From Mycolicibacterium chitae (lineage in GTDB: Bacteria; Actinomycetota; Actinomycetes; Mycobacteriales; Mycobacteriaceae): a stretch of DNA of 64,000 nucleotides. Shown piece by piece: positions 31,556 to 41,316 of this stretch; within the stretch, counting starts at the first letter, position 1, and every line of letters starts with the position of its first letter. Position numbers and translations under genes: made by a program. The stretch covers positions 2,418,001 through 2,482,000 of the forward strand of contig NZ_LR134355.1 in NCBI RefSeq assembly GCF_900637205.1. The letters run 5' to 3'. The notes below the pieces were generated by a model, which was not told where the DNA came from, searched no databases, and saw only the letters and a program-made list of their open reading frames with translations.

Positions 31556-32023
31556 TCAGACCAGGCCGGTCGCGTCGAACACCCAGGACATGTCGGCGGT
31601 GGCGAAGTCGGCCAGCCAGGTCGGGGGAGCGCAGTCGGCCAGCGCCGCCATGTCCCAGTAGTCCTTCCACAGCGTGATCTTGCCGTCCCGCACCTTGTGC
31701 ACGGTGACGAACTTCAGCGTCGCAGATTCCCCGCCGGCCCAACGCCATTGCTCGTGATGCTCGTACATGACGTCGACGCCGTTGTCGACCATCAACCCGG
31801 GGAAGTTCTGGTAGCCGGCCAGCGGCTCCAGCCCGATCTTGAGGCGCTTGACGATGTCCTCCGGCCCACGCGCGGCGGCCGCCGGCCCGACGGGCATGTC
31901 GAGATAGATGCAGTCCGGTGCGAGGTAGGTCTGCACGCGGTCCCAGTCCCGCGCCGAGAGGGCCTGCCACATCCCGTGCACGGGGGCGGTGACATCGGTG
32001 GTGTCGGTTCGCTCAACCAGCAT
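31556..32023 (-). CDS. Limonene-epoxide-hydrolase/SnoaL-like (NTF2-fold) protein
   Basis: A 155-residue protein of the NTF2-like superfamily, nearest in appearance to limonene-1,2-epoxide hydrolases and SnoaL: WQALSARDWDRVQTYLAPDCIYLDMP, then HHEQWRWAGGESATLKFVTVHKVRDGKITLWKDYWD. In the epoxide hydrolases an Arg-Asp pair activates water, and R and D occur in comparable places, but the substrate is unknown. ATG at 32023 was chosen; the upstream frame is not convincing. It overlaps the end of the amidohydrolase gene by 11 bp, so the two probably share a transcript. Confidence 0.72.
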   Translation of the reverse strand: MLVERTDTTDVTAPVHGMWQALSARDWDRVQTYLAPDCIYLDMPVGPAAAARGPEDIVKRLKIGLEPLAGYQNFPGLMVDNGVDVMYEHHEQWRWAGGESATLKFVTVHKVRDGKITLWKDYWDMAALADCAPPTWLADFATADMSWVFDATGLV

Positions 32024-33797
32024 GGGCCAGATCGCCTTTCGCGGTGGGGGCCGGGGCGGGCCGCCCGGCCCGCAGGAAGCTGCCGGTGCGAACCACACCG
32101 AGGTCGTCGGCCGGCCGATCGTCGAGGAAGGCCGCGTGGCCGGCCACGAACACCGCCGCGACGGTGTCGGCGTTGCGATTGACCATCCGGGACAGCCCGC
32201 CGTACTGCGGCACGGCCTCCTCGGCGTAGGCGTCGAGCCGGTCGTCGAGCTTGCTCGGGTCGAGGATCATCAGGTCGGCGCGGTCGCCGATCCGCAGATG
32301 GCCCGCGTCGAGCTGATACCAGTCGGCAAGCTCGCCGGTCATCCGGTGCACGGCCTGCTCGACGCTGAGGAACGGGGTGCCCGCCTGTTCGGCGTCGCGC
32401 ACGTGGCGCAGCAGCCGCAGCCCGCTGTTGTAGAAGGCCATGTTGCGCAGGTGTGCGCCGGCGTCGGAGAAGCCCATCTGGATCCCCGGTTCCCGGGCCA
32501 TCTGCTTGAGCACCTCGGGGCGGTGATTGGAAATCGTGGTGCGCCAACGTAGTTCCTGGCCGTGCTCGAGGACGAGGTCCAGGAACGCGTCGACGGGGTG
32601 CACCCCGCGCTCGCGGCCCACCTGACCGAACGATCTTCCGACGACCGCGGCGTCGGGGCAGGCGACGATCTCGGCGTCGAAGAAGTCCCGATGCCACACC
32701 CGCACACCGAACTTGCTGTCGTAATCCTTGCGGAACCGCCGGCGGTACTCCCGGTCGGCCAGCAGCGCGTTGCGCTCCACCTCGTCGCGCAGGTGCAGGG
32801 CCGCCGCACCGGAACCGAACTCCTCGAACACCACGAGGTCGATGCCGTCGGCGTAGACCTCGAACGGCACCGGCAGGTGCTGCCACCGGAAGTCGCCGCC
32901 GAGGCGGGTGACCAGCCGGGCCGAGGGGCCCATGATCTTGATGGCGTACGGATTGGCCTTGACGTCGGCAGCCGAGAGCAGGCTGGTCTTCAGCTTGCGC
33001 CGGAACAGCCCCACCGACTGGGCCAGCTGAGACACCAGGTTCAGCGGGTTCTCGATGTCCGGGCCGGACTGCAGGATCCGGCCGCTGCGGCGCAGCAGCG
33101 CCTTGAGTCGACGCAGTTCGCGGGGCTTGGCGTAGGTGGACGGCAGCGTGCGCGACCGGCAGGTCTCGCCGTCGACCTTGTCGAAGAGCAGTTGCTGCGA
33201 GGACATCCCGACGAAGCCGGCCGCCAGGGCCTCGGCGAGCATCCGCTCCATGGCGGCCTGCTCGGCGGCGGTGGGCCGCACGTCGGCGCGGGTGGCGCGG
33301 TCCAGTCCCAGGGTCGCGGTGCGCATGTCGGAGTGGCCCAGGAAGGCCGCGACGTTGGGGCCCAGCGGCAGCGCCTCGAGCGCGGCGATGTACTCCTCGC
33401 AGGTGGTCCAGGACTTGTGTTCGTCCACGGCGGCGATGACGTGCTCGCGCGGGATCGCCTCGACCCGGCCGAACAGGTCACCCGCGTCGATACCGCCGAC
33501 GTGCACGGTCGACAGCGAACAGGACCCGAGCATGACGGTGGTGACGCCGTGGCGCAGGGATTCGGCCAGCGCCGGCCCGCCGAGCACCTCGATGTCGTAG
33601 TGCGTGTGGATGTCGATCATCCCGGGCAGCACCCACTTGTCGGTGGCGTCGATGACCCGCGGGCAGTCGGTGGCGTCGAGTTCGTGCGGCGAGATCGCCA
33701 CGACGTGGCCGGCCCGCAGGCCGATGTTGCGAATCGCCGACGGTGCGCCCGTGCCGTCGAACCAGCGGCCATTGCGGATGATCGTGTCGTAGGTCAC
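32013..33797 (-). CDS. N-acyl-D-amino-acid deacylase family amidohydrolase
   Basis: The 594-residue protein is a metal-dependent amidohydrolase of the D-aminoacylase/dihydroorotase type. It opens with YDTIIRNGRWFDGTG and carries the metal-binding D62-I-H64-T-H66, LGSCSLS, and near the C terminus GFSDAGAHLRNMAFYNSGL, where the metal-binding Asp lies. Family members remove acyl groups from N-acyl-D-amino acids; many mycobacterial paralogues lack a known substrate. GTG at 33797 gives a start immediately at the first strand; the longer upstream frame covers the divergent thioesterase. It is divergent from tesB with about 120 bp between. Confidence 0.86.
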   Translation of the reverse strand: MTYDTIIRNGRWFDGTGAPSAIRNIGLRAGHVVAISPHELDATDCPRVIDATDKWVLPGMIDIHTHYDIEVLGGPALAESLRHGVTTVMLGSCSLSTVHVGGIDAGDLFGRVEAIPREHVIAAVDEHKSWTTCEEYIAALEALPLGPNVAAFLGHSDMRTATLGLDRATRADVRPTAAEQAAMERMLAEALAAGFVGMSSQQLLFDKVDGETCRSRTLPSTYAKPRELRRLKALLRRSGRILQSGPDIENPLNLVSQLAQSVGLFRRKLKTSLLSAADVKANPYAIKIMGPSARLVTRLGGDFRWQHLPVPFEVYADGIDLVVFEEFGSGAAALHLRDEVERNALLADREYRRRFRKDYDSKFGVRVWHRDFFDAEIVACPDAAVVGRSFGQVGRERGVHPVDAFLDLVLEHGQELRWRTTISNHRPEVLKQMAREPGIQMGFSDAGAHLRNMAFYNSGLRLLRHVRDAEQAGTPFLSVEQAVHRMTGELADWYQLDAGHLRIGDRADLMILDPSKLDDRLDAYAEEAVPQYGGLSRMVNRNADTVAAVFVAGHAAFLDDRPADDLGVVRTGSFLRAGRPAPAPTAKGDLAHAG

Positions 33798-33919
33798 AGC
33801 TCCATGGAACCCCGTCGGGAAGGCGGAAGTCAACGATTTGGTGAACAGATTTTCAGATTTGTTTACTGTGACCGTGACCTGCGGGTTCCGCCTCGTGGCC
33901 GCGGAATTAAGCTGACCGG

Positions 33920-34747
33920 GTGTCGTCGTCGATCGGTGAAGTCCTGGCCAGCCTGGCGCTGGACCGCGTGAACGCCAGCTCCTTTGTGGGGCAACAACTG
34001 CCGGCCCCGGCCAATCACATCCTGGGCGGTCACATCTCGGCGCAGGCGCTGCTGGCCGCGGGCCAGACCGCGCCGGGCCGCGCGGTGCACAGCGTGCATA
34101 CCTACTTCCTGCGCCCGGGCGACGCGCGTCATCCGGTGGACTTCGAGGTCGTCGAGTTGCAGGAGGGCCGCACATTCTCGGCGCGCCGGGTCACCGCGCG
34201 CCAGGACGGTCAGGTGCTGCTCGAGGCCATGTCGTCGTTCAAGGCCGCCGGCGCCGGCGGGGCCGAGCCCATCGAGTATCAGCCGCCGCTGCCGGCGGTG
34301 CCCGAGCCGGAGTCGCTGCCGCCGGTGCCCCCGCACGCCGCCGAGAACGACGAGGGCGGCCGCGGGCAGTGGGCCAGCCTGCGCTGGTACGAGCGCCGCA
34401 TCGTCGACGCCGACCGCCTGCCGCCCGCGCGCTCCCGGATCTGGTGGCGCCCCGGCGGGGCGGTGCCCGAGGACCCGGCCCTGGCCGCGGCCCTGGTCGC
34501 CTACCTGTCGGCGATCGCCCTGACCGAACCGGCCTTCGCGGCCCGCGGCGAGCTGGGTCCCTCGGCGCAGCGGGACCACTCGGTGTGGTTCCACCGGCCG
34601 CCGGTGCTGGACGACTGGTTGTTGTACGACCGCGCCTCGCCGAGCAGCGCCGACGCCGTGGCCCTGGCGCAGGGCCGGATGTTCAACCGCAACGGTGACC
34701 TGGTGTGCACGGTCACCCAGGAGATGTACTTCCCGCCGCCGCGCTGA
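33920..34747 (+). CDS. tesB: Acyl-CoA thioesterase II (TesB type)
   Basis: The 275-residue protein is a double hot-dog thioesterase: NHILGGHISAQALLAAGQTAP, HSVHTYFLRPGDARHPVDFEV, and a second half with FHRPPVLDDWLLYDRASPSSADAVALAQGRMFNRNGDLVCTVTQEM. The catalytic Asp-Thr-Gln arrangement of TesB is represented by Asp in LDDWLL and by the T-Q pair in TVTQE. It hydrolyses long-chain acyl-CoAs to free acids. The start is GTG at 33920. It transcribes divergently from the amidohydrolase. Confidence 0.9.
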   Translation: MSSSIGEVLASLALDRVNASSFVGQQLPAPANHILGGHISAQALLAAGQTAPGRAVHSVHTYFLRPGDARHPVDFEVVELQEGRTFSARRVTARQDGQVLLEAMSSFKAAGAGGAEPIEYQPPLPAVPEPESLPPVPPHAAENDEGGRGQWASLRWYERRIVDADRLPPARSRIWWRPGGAVPEDPALAAALVAYLSAIALTEPAFAARGELGPSAQRDHSVWFHRPPVLDDWLLYDRASPSSADAVALAQGRMFNRNGDLVCTVTQEMYFPPPR

Positions 34748-34786
34748 GCGGATTTCACCGCGGGTTCAGCGGCTCGTGGTGCCGCC

Positions 34787-35938
34787 GTGGGGGCCCGCAC
34801 ACCGGCGGCCGCTGTGCTTGCGCAGGTGCAGGTGGTGCAGGTGGCGAACTTCTACGGACCCCGATCCGGCGGCTTGCGGACCGCGGTCGACCGGCTGGGC
34901 GCCGAGTACGTGGCCGCCGGCCATGACGTCGCGTTGGTGGTGCCCGGGCCGCGGCCGGACCGCGCCCTGCTGCCCACCGGTGTGGTGCGAATCAGTGTGC
35001 CCGCCAGACGAATCCCGCTGACCGGTGGCTACCGTGCGGTGCTGCCGGGGCCCGTCGTCGAGGTGCTCGAGTCGCTGGCGCCGGACGCGCTCGAGGTCTC
35101 CGACCGCTTCACGCTGCGCTCGCTGGGCCGCTGGGGGCGCCGCAACGGCGTGACCACGGTGATGATCTCCCACGAGCGGCTCGACCGGTTGACGGGTCAG
35201 CTGCTGCCCACCGCGGCCGCGCGGGCGCTGGCCGATGTGGCCAACCGGCGCACCGCCCGCGACTACGACACGGTGCTGTGCACCACGGCGTTCGCCCGCG
35301 AGGAGTTCGACCGGATCGGGGCGCCCAACGCGGTCACCGTTCCGCTCGGCGTCGACCTCGAGCTCTTCCATCCCCGCCGGCACTCCGCGGCGCTGCGCCG
35401 CCGCTGGGTGGACCCGCGGCAGCTGCTGCTGGTGCACTGCGGGCGGCTGTCGCCGGAGAAACGGGCCGACCGCAGCATCGCCACCGTTGCGGCCCTTCGC
35501 GATTCGGGGGTGGATGCGCGCCTGGTGGTGGCCGGCGACGGCCCGCTGCGCGCCCGCCTGCAGCGCCAGGCGGCCCGGCTGCCGGTCGATTTCACCGGCT
35601 TCATCGACGACCGGGCGGCGGTGGCGACGCTGCTGGCCACGGCCGACGTGGTGCTGGCTCCGGGCCCGCACGAGACCTTCGGGCTCGCGGCGCTCGAGGC
35701 GCTGGCCTGCGGCACGCCCGCGGTGGTGTCGCGGACCTCGGCGCTCACCGAGATCCTCTGCGCGGCCAGCGGTGCCAGCGCCGACAACCATCCGGCCGCC
35801 CTCGCGGCGGCGGTCACCGCGCTCATCGACCGTCCGGAGCGCCATCGGCGGCTCGCCGCCCGCCGACGCGCCGAATGTTTCACCTGGTCGAGCGCCGCGG
35901 CCGGGATGCTCTCGGCGTTGGGCGCCGGCCGGATCTGA
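34787..35938 (+). CDS. GT4-family glycosyltransferase
   Basis: The protein is a retaining GT-B glycosyltransferase of about 383 residues, with NFYGPRSGGLRTAVDRLG as the glycine-rich acceptor loop and, in the donor half, the E-x7-E signature in PGPHETFGLAALEAL (E...E). CGRLSPEKR also marks the family 4 fold. Likely sugars include mannose or glucose from a nucleotide donor, but I cannot tell which, nor whether it acts in mannoside, lipid or capsule synthesis. The start is uncertain: GTG 34787 is used here, while GTG at 34814 or 34832 would lose a poorly conserved leader. Confidence 0.82.
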   Translation: MGARTPAAAVLAQVQVVQVANFYGPRSGGLRTAVDRLGAEYVAAGHDVALVVPGPRPDRALLPTGVVRISVPARRIPLTGGYRAVLPGPVVEVLESLAPDALEVSDRFTLRSLGRWGRRNGVTTVMISHERLDRLTGQLLPTAAARALADVANRRTARDYDTVLCTTAFAREEFDRIGAPNAVTVPLGVDLELFHPRRHSAALRRRWVDPRQLLLVHCGRLSPEKRADRSIATVAALRDSGVDARLVVAGDGPLRARLQRQAARLPVDFTGFIDDRAAVATLLATADVVLAPGPHETFGLAALEALACGTPAVVSRTSALTEILCAASGASADNHPAALAAAVTALIDRPERHRRLAARRRAECFTWSSAAAGMLSALGAGRI

Positions 35939-36018
35939 GTTTGGCATCGCCGGATCGGGGAACACCGCCTTTTGACGGGGCCGTCGACCACTACGGCCCC
36001 CCGAGCAAAGGAACAGTC

Positions 36019-36420
36019 ATGGACGGTGCCCTCTGGATCATCATTGCCGTGGTCGCGGTACTGATCGTGCTGGGCGTGCTCATGCTCGTCGGCCGCCGGA
36101 CCCGCAACACCAAGATGCACGGCAAGGCCGAACGCATTCGGGACGAAATACAGCAGGAGTCGGTGCAGGTCGACCGCCGCAGCGCGCTGGCCACCGAGAC
36201 CGAGGCGCGGGCCCGCGCCGCGCAGGCCGAGGCCGAGGCCAAGGCCGCCGAGGCGCAGCGCCTTGCCGATCGCGCTGAACAGCATCACAGCGCCGCGACC
36301 TCGAGTCGCGCGGACCTCGACGCGCGCCGCGAGCACGCCGACTCCATCGACCCGAAGGTCAAGACCGACCCGAAAGTCAAGACCGGCGACCGGCCGCAGG
36401 CGGACGACCTGCCGCGCTGA
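36019..36420 (+). CDS. Single-pass membrane protein with Ala/Glu/Arg-rich coiled-coil tail
   Basis: A 133-residue protein with an N-terminal TM helix (about residues 6-27) followed by a charged tail. Residues of about 60-105 are strongly helical and rich in Ala, Glu and Arg, likely a coiled coil. A short direct repeat near the C terminus reads DPKVKT twice in succession. AAAGGAAC lies seven bases before the ATG. I do not recognise it as a named protein; similar proteins are common in mycobacteria. It follows the glycosyltransferase gene after an 80-bp gap. Confidence 0.7.
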   Translation: MDGALWIIIAVVAVLIVLGVLMLVGRRTRNTKMHGKAERIRDEIQQESVQVDRRSALATETEARARAAQAEAEAKAAEAQRLADRAEQHHSAATSSRADLDARREHADSIDPKVKTDPKVKTGDRPQADDLPR

Positions 36421-36424
36421 GCCC

Positions 36425-37735
36425 CTACCGGGACCCCGCGTGCGCCCGGTCGGTGCCCAACCGGACCGGCAGCCGGGACCAGCCCCGCAGCACGCGGGTG
36501 TCCCGCCGGACCCCGGTGCCCGCGATGCTCGCGTCGGGGAACCGGTCGAAGAACGCGCGCAGGCCCACCTCGCCCTCCGCGCGGGCCAGCGCCGCACCCA
36601 GACAGAAGTGCCGGCCGCCCGAGAACGCCAGGTGTCGCGCGGCATTGGGGCGGGTGACGTCGAACCGGTGCGGATCGTCGAAGACCTTGGGATCGCGGTT
36701 GGCCGCGGCCAGGTAGGTCACCACCATCTCGCCCGCGCCAATCGGCAGCCCGGCCACCTCGGTGTCGGCCGTGGTGAACCGCGCCGTGAGCTGCACCGGC
36801 GAGTCCAGCCGCAGGATCTCCTCGACGGCGTTCGGCCAGCCGTCCGGGTTGCGGCGCAGCGTCTCGAGTTGGTCGGGCGCCTCGATCAGCATGCGAATCC
36901 CGTTGCCCAACAGGTTGACCGTGGTCTCGAAGCCCGCCGCCAGCACCAGCCCGGCGGTCGCGCGCAATTCCAGCTCGTCGAGCTGGTCGCCCTCGTCGGC
37001 CGCACGGATCAGCTGACTCATCAGATCGTCGCCGCCGCTGCGGCGCAACGTCGCCAGGTGCCCGGCCAGCCAGGCGTCGAAGCCGTCGAGCCCGCGCTGG
37101 ACCCGGCGGTACTGCGGCCAGGTCAGCCCGATGTCCAGGCTCGGGGCGGCCAACTCGCCGAATTCGAGGACCCGGGCCCGCTCGTCGTCGGGCACGCCGA
37201 GGATGTCGCTGATCACCGCGACCGGCAGCTGCGCGCAGTATCGGTCGACGACGTCGACCACACCGGACTCCGCGGTCAGCCGGTCCAGCAGGGTGCCGGC
37301 GGTCTGCTCGACCCGGTCGCGCAGGCTCTGCACAGCGCGCGCGGTGAACACCGAGGACACGGTCTTGCGGTACCGGGTGTGCTCGGGCGGCTCGACGGCC
37401 AGCAACGACGGCGGCTGCAACGGGTGCAGGGTCTGGGCGCGGGTGCGTTCCTCGAGCCAGCGCAGCGGGGCCGGCAGGCTGGTGCCCAGCCGGTTGACCC
37501 GGAAGTCCTCGGAGCGCAGCACCGTATCGGCCACGGCGTGGTCGGGCGTCAGGTAGTTCACCCGGCACCGGATCAGCGGGCCGCGCTGGTGTAACTCGTC
37601 GCAGAAGGCGACCGGGTCCGCGCGGACCGTGGGGTCGGCCAGCAGCCGGGCCTGCGGATCGCCGCGCTTGGCCGCCGCGTGCGACACCGCCCGCACGAAC
37701 CCGTGCATCGCCAACCAATGCAGGCGTTCTCTCAC
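36425..37735 (-). CDS. cyp140: Cytochrome P450 CYP140
   Basis: The 436-residue protein has the P450 hallmarks: AGFETTVN in the I helix, EEILRLDSPVQLTAR with ExxR, and the heme Cys in SGGRHFCLGAALARAEGE. It follows the M. tuberculosis CYP140 (Rv1880c) sequence closely as I recall it (HWLAMHG start, PPSLLAVEPPEHTRYRKTVS and DVVDRYCAQLP), and the synteny between bfrA/MFS and rpfC also fits. It is a cytosolic monooxygenase of unknown substrate. GTG at 37735 is the start; the extended frame upstream lies over the divergent secreted-protein gene. Confidence 0.92.
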   Translation of the reverse strand: MRERLHWLAMHGFVRAVSHAAAKRGDPQARLLADPTVRADPVAFCDELHQRGPLIRCRVNYLTPDHAVADTVLRSEDFRVNRLGTSLPAPLRWLEERTRAQTLHPLQPPSLLAVEPPEHTRYRKTVSSVFTARAVQSLRDRVEQTAGTLLDRLTAESGVVDVVDRYCAQLPVAVISDILGVPDDERARVLEFGELAAPSLDIGLTWPQYRRVQRGLDGFDAWLAGHLATLRRSGGDDLMSQLIRAADEGDQLDELELRATAGLVLAAGFETTVNLLGNGIRMLIEAPDQLETLRRNPDGWPNAVEEILRLDSPVQLTARFTTADTEVAGLPIGAGEMVVTYLAAANRDPKVFDDPHRFDVTRPNAARHLAFSGGRHFCLGAALARAEGEVGLRAFFDRFPDASIAGTGVRRDTRVLRGWSRLPVRLGTDRAHAGSR

Positions 37736-37799
37736 GGGATTCAAGCTACCCGCCACGTTTCGTTGTCGGTTCCGATGCCGACGACATAGGCTTCCGGCC

Positions 37800-38225
37800 A
37801 TGCTGGTTGGTGCTGGTCTTGTTCGTGCGGGTGCGGTCGCGATGTCGGTGCTCGGTTTGTTCGGCGGTGCGCTGGGCGTCGCGGCGGTTGGCTCCGCGGA
37901 GCCCGCGGCCGACCCCATCCTGTGCCAATACACGATGAGCGACCCGCAGGTGGTCGAGGTCTCCGGCACCAAGATGGTCAACGCGTCGCTGACCCCGTCG
38001 GGTTGCAACGGCACGGCCGAGCCGACGTCGTCGCAGGTGTGCCTATCCACCGGCAGCCTGGCGGGGCGGTGCGCCGAGCTGCCCGGCTACGCCAAGGCGC
38101 AGGTCTACCTCTCGCCGTATGTCCCCGGCCAGAGCTACACGGTGCGCGGCCGCGGGTGCGCCAACCAGGCCCAGCCGCCGCTGGCGTTCTGCACGACGCT
38201 GGGGCCGAAGACCGTCACGCTCTAA
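37800..38225 (+). CDS. Secreted protein with Sec signal peptide, Cys-rich
   Basis: A 141-residue protein starting MLVGAGLVRAG, with a hydrophobic signal region to about residue 34 and a probable cleavage after SAEPAA. The mature part has six Cys residues (in ILCQY, SGCNG, SQVCL, RCAEL, GCANQ, FCTTL), likely paired in disulfides, and a fold of short strands. A mycobacterial family of such small secreted proteins exists (Rv1891 comes to mind), but I can assign no function. It is divergent from cyp140 and its stop overlaps the end of cyp124 by four bases. Confidence 0.72.
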   Translation: MLVGAGLVRAGAVAMSVLGLFGGALGVAAVGSAEPAADPILCQYTMSDPQVVEVSGTKMVNASLTPSGCNGTAEPTSSQVCLSTGSLAGRCAELPGYAKAQVYLSPYVPGQSYTVRGRGCANQAQPPLAFCTTLGPKTVTL

Positions 38226-39511
38226 CCGCGCGGCGGCGTCCAGGCGACCGGCAGCCGCTTGATGCCGTGGATGAACGCCGACAGCAGCCGGGCCGGCTCC
38301 TCGGTCACGGTGATGTCCGGGATCTGGCGGCGAAGTTCGTCGAAGGCGACGGTGATCTCGCGGCGGGCCAGGTTGGCGCCCAGGCAGAAGTGCGCGCCGC
38401 CGCCGCCGAAACCGACGTGCGGGTTGGGGTCGCGGCGCACATCGAAGCGCCAGGGGTTGTCGAACTTCTCCTCGTCGCGGTTGGCCGAGCAGTACCACAT
38501 GGTGACCTTGTCCCCGGCGGCCATCGGCACCCCGGACAGCTCGAAATCGCGGGTCAGGGTCCGGCGCATGTAGACCACGGGGGAGGCCCACCGGACGATC
38601 TCCTCCACGGCGGTGGGGGTCACGGCCGCGAAGTCGTCCCACCAGAGCTGCCGCTGTTCGGGGTAGCGGCTCAGCGCCAGCAGGCCGTGGCTGATGGCGT
38701 TGCGGGTGGTCTCGTTGCCGGCGACGACCAGCAGGATGAAGAACGAGGCCACCTCGGCCGAGGTCAGCCGCTGCCCGTCGACGTCGGCCTGCACCAGGCT
38801 GGTGGTCAGGTCCTCGCGCGGTGCGCGCCGCCGGTCCTCGGCCAGCTCGTGCGCGAAGGCGCCGATTTCCATTGCCACACCGACGAATTCGTTGAAGTCC
38901 GTGGTCAGGTCGGGGTCGCCGAAGCCGAGGATGATGTTGGTCCAACCGAACACCTGATCGTGCTGTTCGGCCGGGATGCCCATCATGTCGCAGATCACCT
39001 GCAGTGGTAGCGGACCGGCCAGTTCGGTCACCAGGTCGCCGCGACCGTCGGGATTGCGGGCGATCATCTCGGCGATCAACCGGCGGGCCCGGTCGTGCAC
39101 CGAGGCCTCGATGTTGGCCACCACCCTCGGGGTGAAGGCCCGGCTGACGATGGAGCGCAGGCGTTGATGGCGCGGGTCGTCCAGGACGATCATCGAGCCG
39201 AAGTACTCGGCGACCTCGGGCATGTTGTCGCCGATGGTGATGTTCGGGCTGGAACTGAAGATGTCGGGGTGGCGGCTGGCGAAGTGGATGTCGTCGTGGC
39301 GGGTCAGCGCCCAGTGCCCGGGACCGCGCTCGTAGTCGTCGAACTCGACCTCGTCGAAGAACTTGATCGGCGCCTCGCGGCGCAGCGTGGCGAACGCGCC
39401 GTCGCGGAAGTCGTCGTCCTTGGACCAGAAGTTCCACCGGCTGAAATCCACCTCGGCCAGCGGCACCTCCGGCGGGGGTTGCCCGTTGGTCTTCTCGGCG
39501 AGGTGCGTCAC
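38222..39511 (-). CDS. cyp124: Cytochrome P450 CYP124
   Basis: A 429-residue P450 whose sequence tracks M. tuberculosis CYP124 (Rv2266) almost word for word as I recall it: NGQPPPEVP, RDGAFATLRREAPI, HPDIFSSSPNITIGDN, EYFGSMIVLDDPRHQRLRSI and FGGGGAHFCLGANLARRE with the heme Cys. CYP124 omega-hydroxylates methyl-branched lipids and can oxidise cholesterol side chains. The I-helix VAGNETTRN is intact. GTG at 39511 gives a start like the M. tuberculosis protein and is preceded by GAGGTGGG; TTG at 39529 or GTG at 39520 are less likely. The gene is divergent from a PLP enzyme. Confidence 0.94.
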   Translation of the reverse strand: MTHLAEKTNGQPPPEVPLAEVDFSRWNFWSKDDDFRDGAFATLRREAPIKFFDEVEFDDYERGPGHWALTRHDDIHFASRHPDIFSSSPNITIGDNMPEVAEYFGSMIVLDDPRHQRLRSIVSRAFTPRVVANIEASVHDRARRLIAEMIARNPDGRGDLVTELAGPLPLQVICDMMGIPAEQHDQVFGWTNIILGFGDPDLTTDFNEFVGVAMEIGAFAHELAEDRRRAPREDLTTSLVQADVDGQRLTSAEVASFFILLVVAGNETTRNAISHGLLALSRYPEQRQLWWDDFAAVTPTAVEEIVRWASPVVYMRRTLTRDFELSGVPMAAGDKVTMWYCSANRDEEKFDNPWRFDVRRDPNPHVGFGGGGAHFCLGANLARREITVAFDELRRQIPDITVTEEPARLLSAFIHGIKRLPVAWTPPRG

Positions 39512-39588
39512 GGAGCCCACCTCTGACAAGCTACCGTTCCGGCGTCCTCGGCTGGCACAATTGCGGATTCGATGCGACGGGAGTGTTC

Positions 39589-40692
39589 GTGATCCTGCCC
39601 GACCTGATCTGCCGGGACTGCGCGACGGTGCGCCCCGTGGACATCGCGGGTTGGCGCTGCGGGTGCGACGGACTGTTCGACGTCGCGCCGCCGGGGCCGC
39701 GGCTGGACCTGGGCGGGGCCGCGTCGGCCCGAAATTCGTTGTGGCGCTATCAGTCCGTGCTGCCGGTGGCCTTCGACCCGACGGTGAGCCTGGGCGAGGG
39801 CGGCACGCCGCTGGTCGCCTCGGCGCTGACGAACGTCCGGCTGAAGCTGGATTTCCTGATGCCGACGCTGTCGTTCAAGGATCGCGGCGCGGCGGTGCTG
39901 GGGACCTTGGCGCGCCGGCTGGGGGTCGGGGCCGCCGTCGTCGACAGCAGCGGCAACGCCGGGACGGCCGCCGCGGCGTATCTGGCGCGCGCCGGCGTGC
40001 CGTGCCGGGTGTATGTCCCGGCGGACACCGCGGCACCCAAGCTCGCGCAGATGCGCGCCCACGGGGCCGAGGTGGTGGCCGCGGGCACCCGCGCCGAGGC
40101 CGCGGCCGCCGCGCAGGCCGCCGCCGAGGCGCCCGGGATGTTCTACGCCAGCCACGTGTTCCACCCGTACTTCCTGCACGGGGTTAAGACCTACGGCTAT
40201 GAGCTGTGGGAACAGTGCGGCCACACCCTGCCGGCCACGGTCGTCGTCCCGGTCGGCAACGGCACGCTGCTGCTGGGGTGCGCGTTGGCCTTCGGCGAAC
40301 TCGTCGCGGCCGGGTTGGCCGACCGGATGCCCACGCTGGTGGCGGTGCAGGCCGCCGACTGCGCACCCATTGCCGCGGCGTTCCGGTCCGGTTCGGCCCC
40401 CGCTGTCGCGCCGACCGGGTCCACGGTGGCCGAGGGGATCGCCATCGCCGCGCCCCCGCGGGGTGACCAGATCCTGGCGGCGGTCCGGGCCGGTGGTGGC
40501 GTTGTGGTGACGGTCGACGACGCCGAGATCCTCGCGGCCCGAACCGAGTTGGCCGAGCAGGGCCTGTTCGTCGAGCCCACCGCGGCGGTCTGCTGGGCCG
40601 CGGTGCGCAACCGGGCGTCGACGGTGCCCGCGCTGGGTGGCGACGATGTCGTCGTGCCGCTGTGCGGTGCGGGACTCAAGCACCCCGAGTAG
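39589..40692 (+). CDS. PLP-dependent threonine-synthase-like enzyme
   Basis: The 367-residue protein has a short N-terminal Cys-rich module (CRDCATVRPVDIAGWRCGC, a probable zinc ribbon) and then a fold-type II PLP domain. SLGEGGTPLV, the Schiff-base Lys in TLSFKDRGAA, DSSGNAGTAAAAYLARAG and VPVGNGTLLLG are family signs. It resembles threonine synthase and cysteate/diaminopropionate-type lyases, but the main threonine synthase of mycobacteria lies elsewhere, so this is a paralogue of unknown substrate. GTG at 39589 is used; GTG at 39583 would add two residues. Confidence 0.85.
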   Translation: MILPDLICRDCATVRPVDIAGWRCGCDGLFDVAPPGPRLDLGGAASARNSLWRYQSVLPVAFDPTVSLGEGGTPLVASALTNVRLKLDFLMPTLSFKDRGAAVLGTLARRLGVGAAVVDSSGNAGTAAAAYLARAGVPCRVYVPADTAAPKLAQMRAHGAEVVAAGTRAEAAAAAQAAAEAPGMFYASHVFHPYFLHGVKTYGYELWEQCGHTLPATVVVPVGNGTLLLGCALAFGELVAAGLADRMPTLVAVQAADCAPIAAAFRSGSAPAVAPTGSTVAEGIAIAAPPRGDQILAAVRAGGGVVVTVDDAEILAARTELAEQGLFVEPTAAVCWAAVRNRASTVPALGGDDVVVPLCGAGLKHPE

Positions 40693-40695
40693 GCA

Positions 40696-41202
<507 letters not shown>

Positions 41203-41253
41203 CTAAGAATTCGTTGGCATTCACGTTTGCGCCGGTCGTCGCGCGAATTTGTC

Positions 41254-41272
41254 GTGTGATCTGGGTGTGATC
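41254..41272 (+). promoter_or_regulatory. GTGTGATC direct repeat with 11-bp period before mpt53
   Basis: GTGTGATC occurs at 41254-41261 and 41265-41272, one helical turn apart, about 45 bp before mpt53. Direct repeats with such a period are typical of OmpR-type response regulators; the binding protein is unknown. Confidence 0.3.
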
Positions 41273-41316
41273 GGCGGCGTGTCGGGGTAATCGCTCGGCC
41301 TATCCCGGGAGGAAAA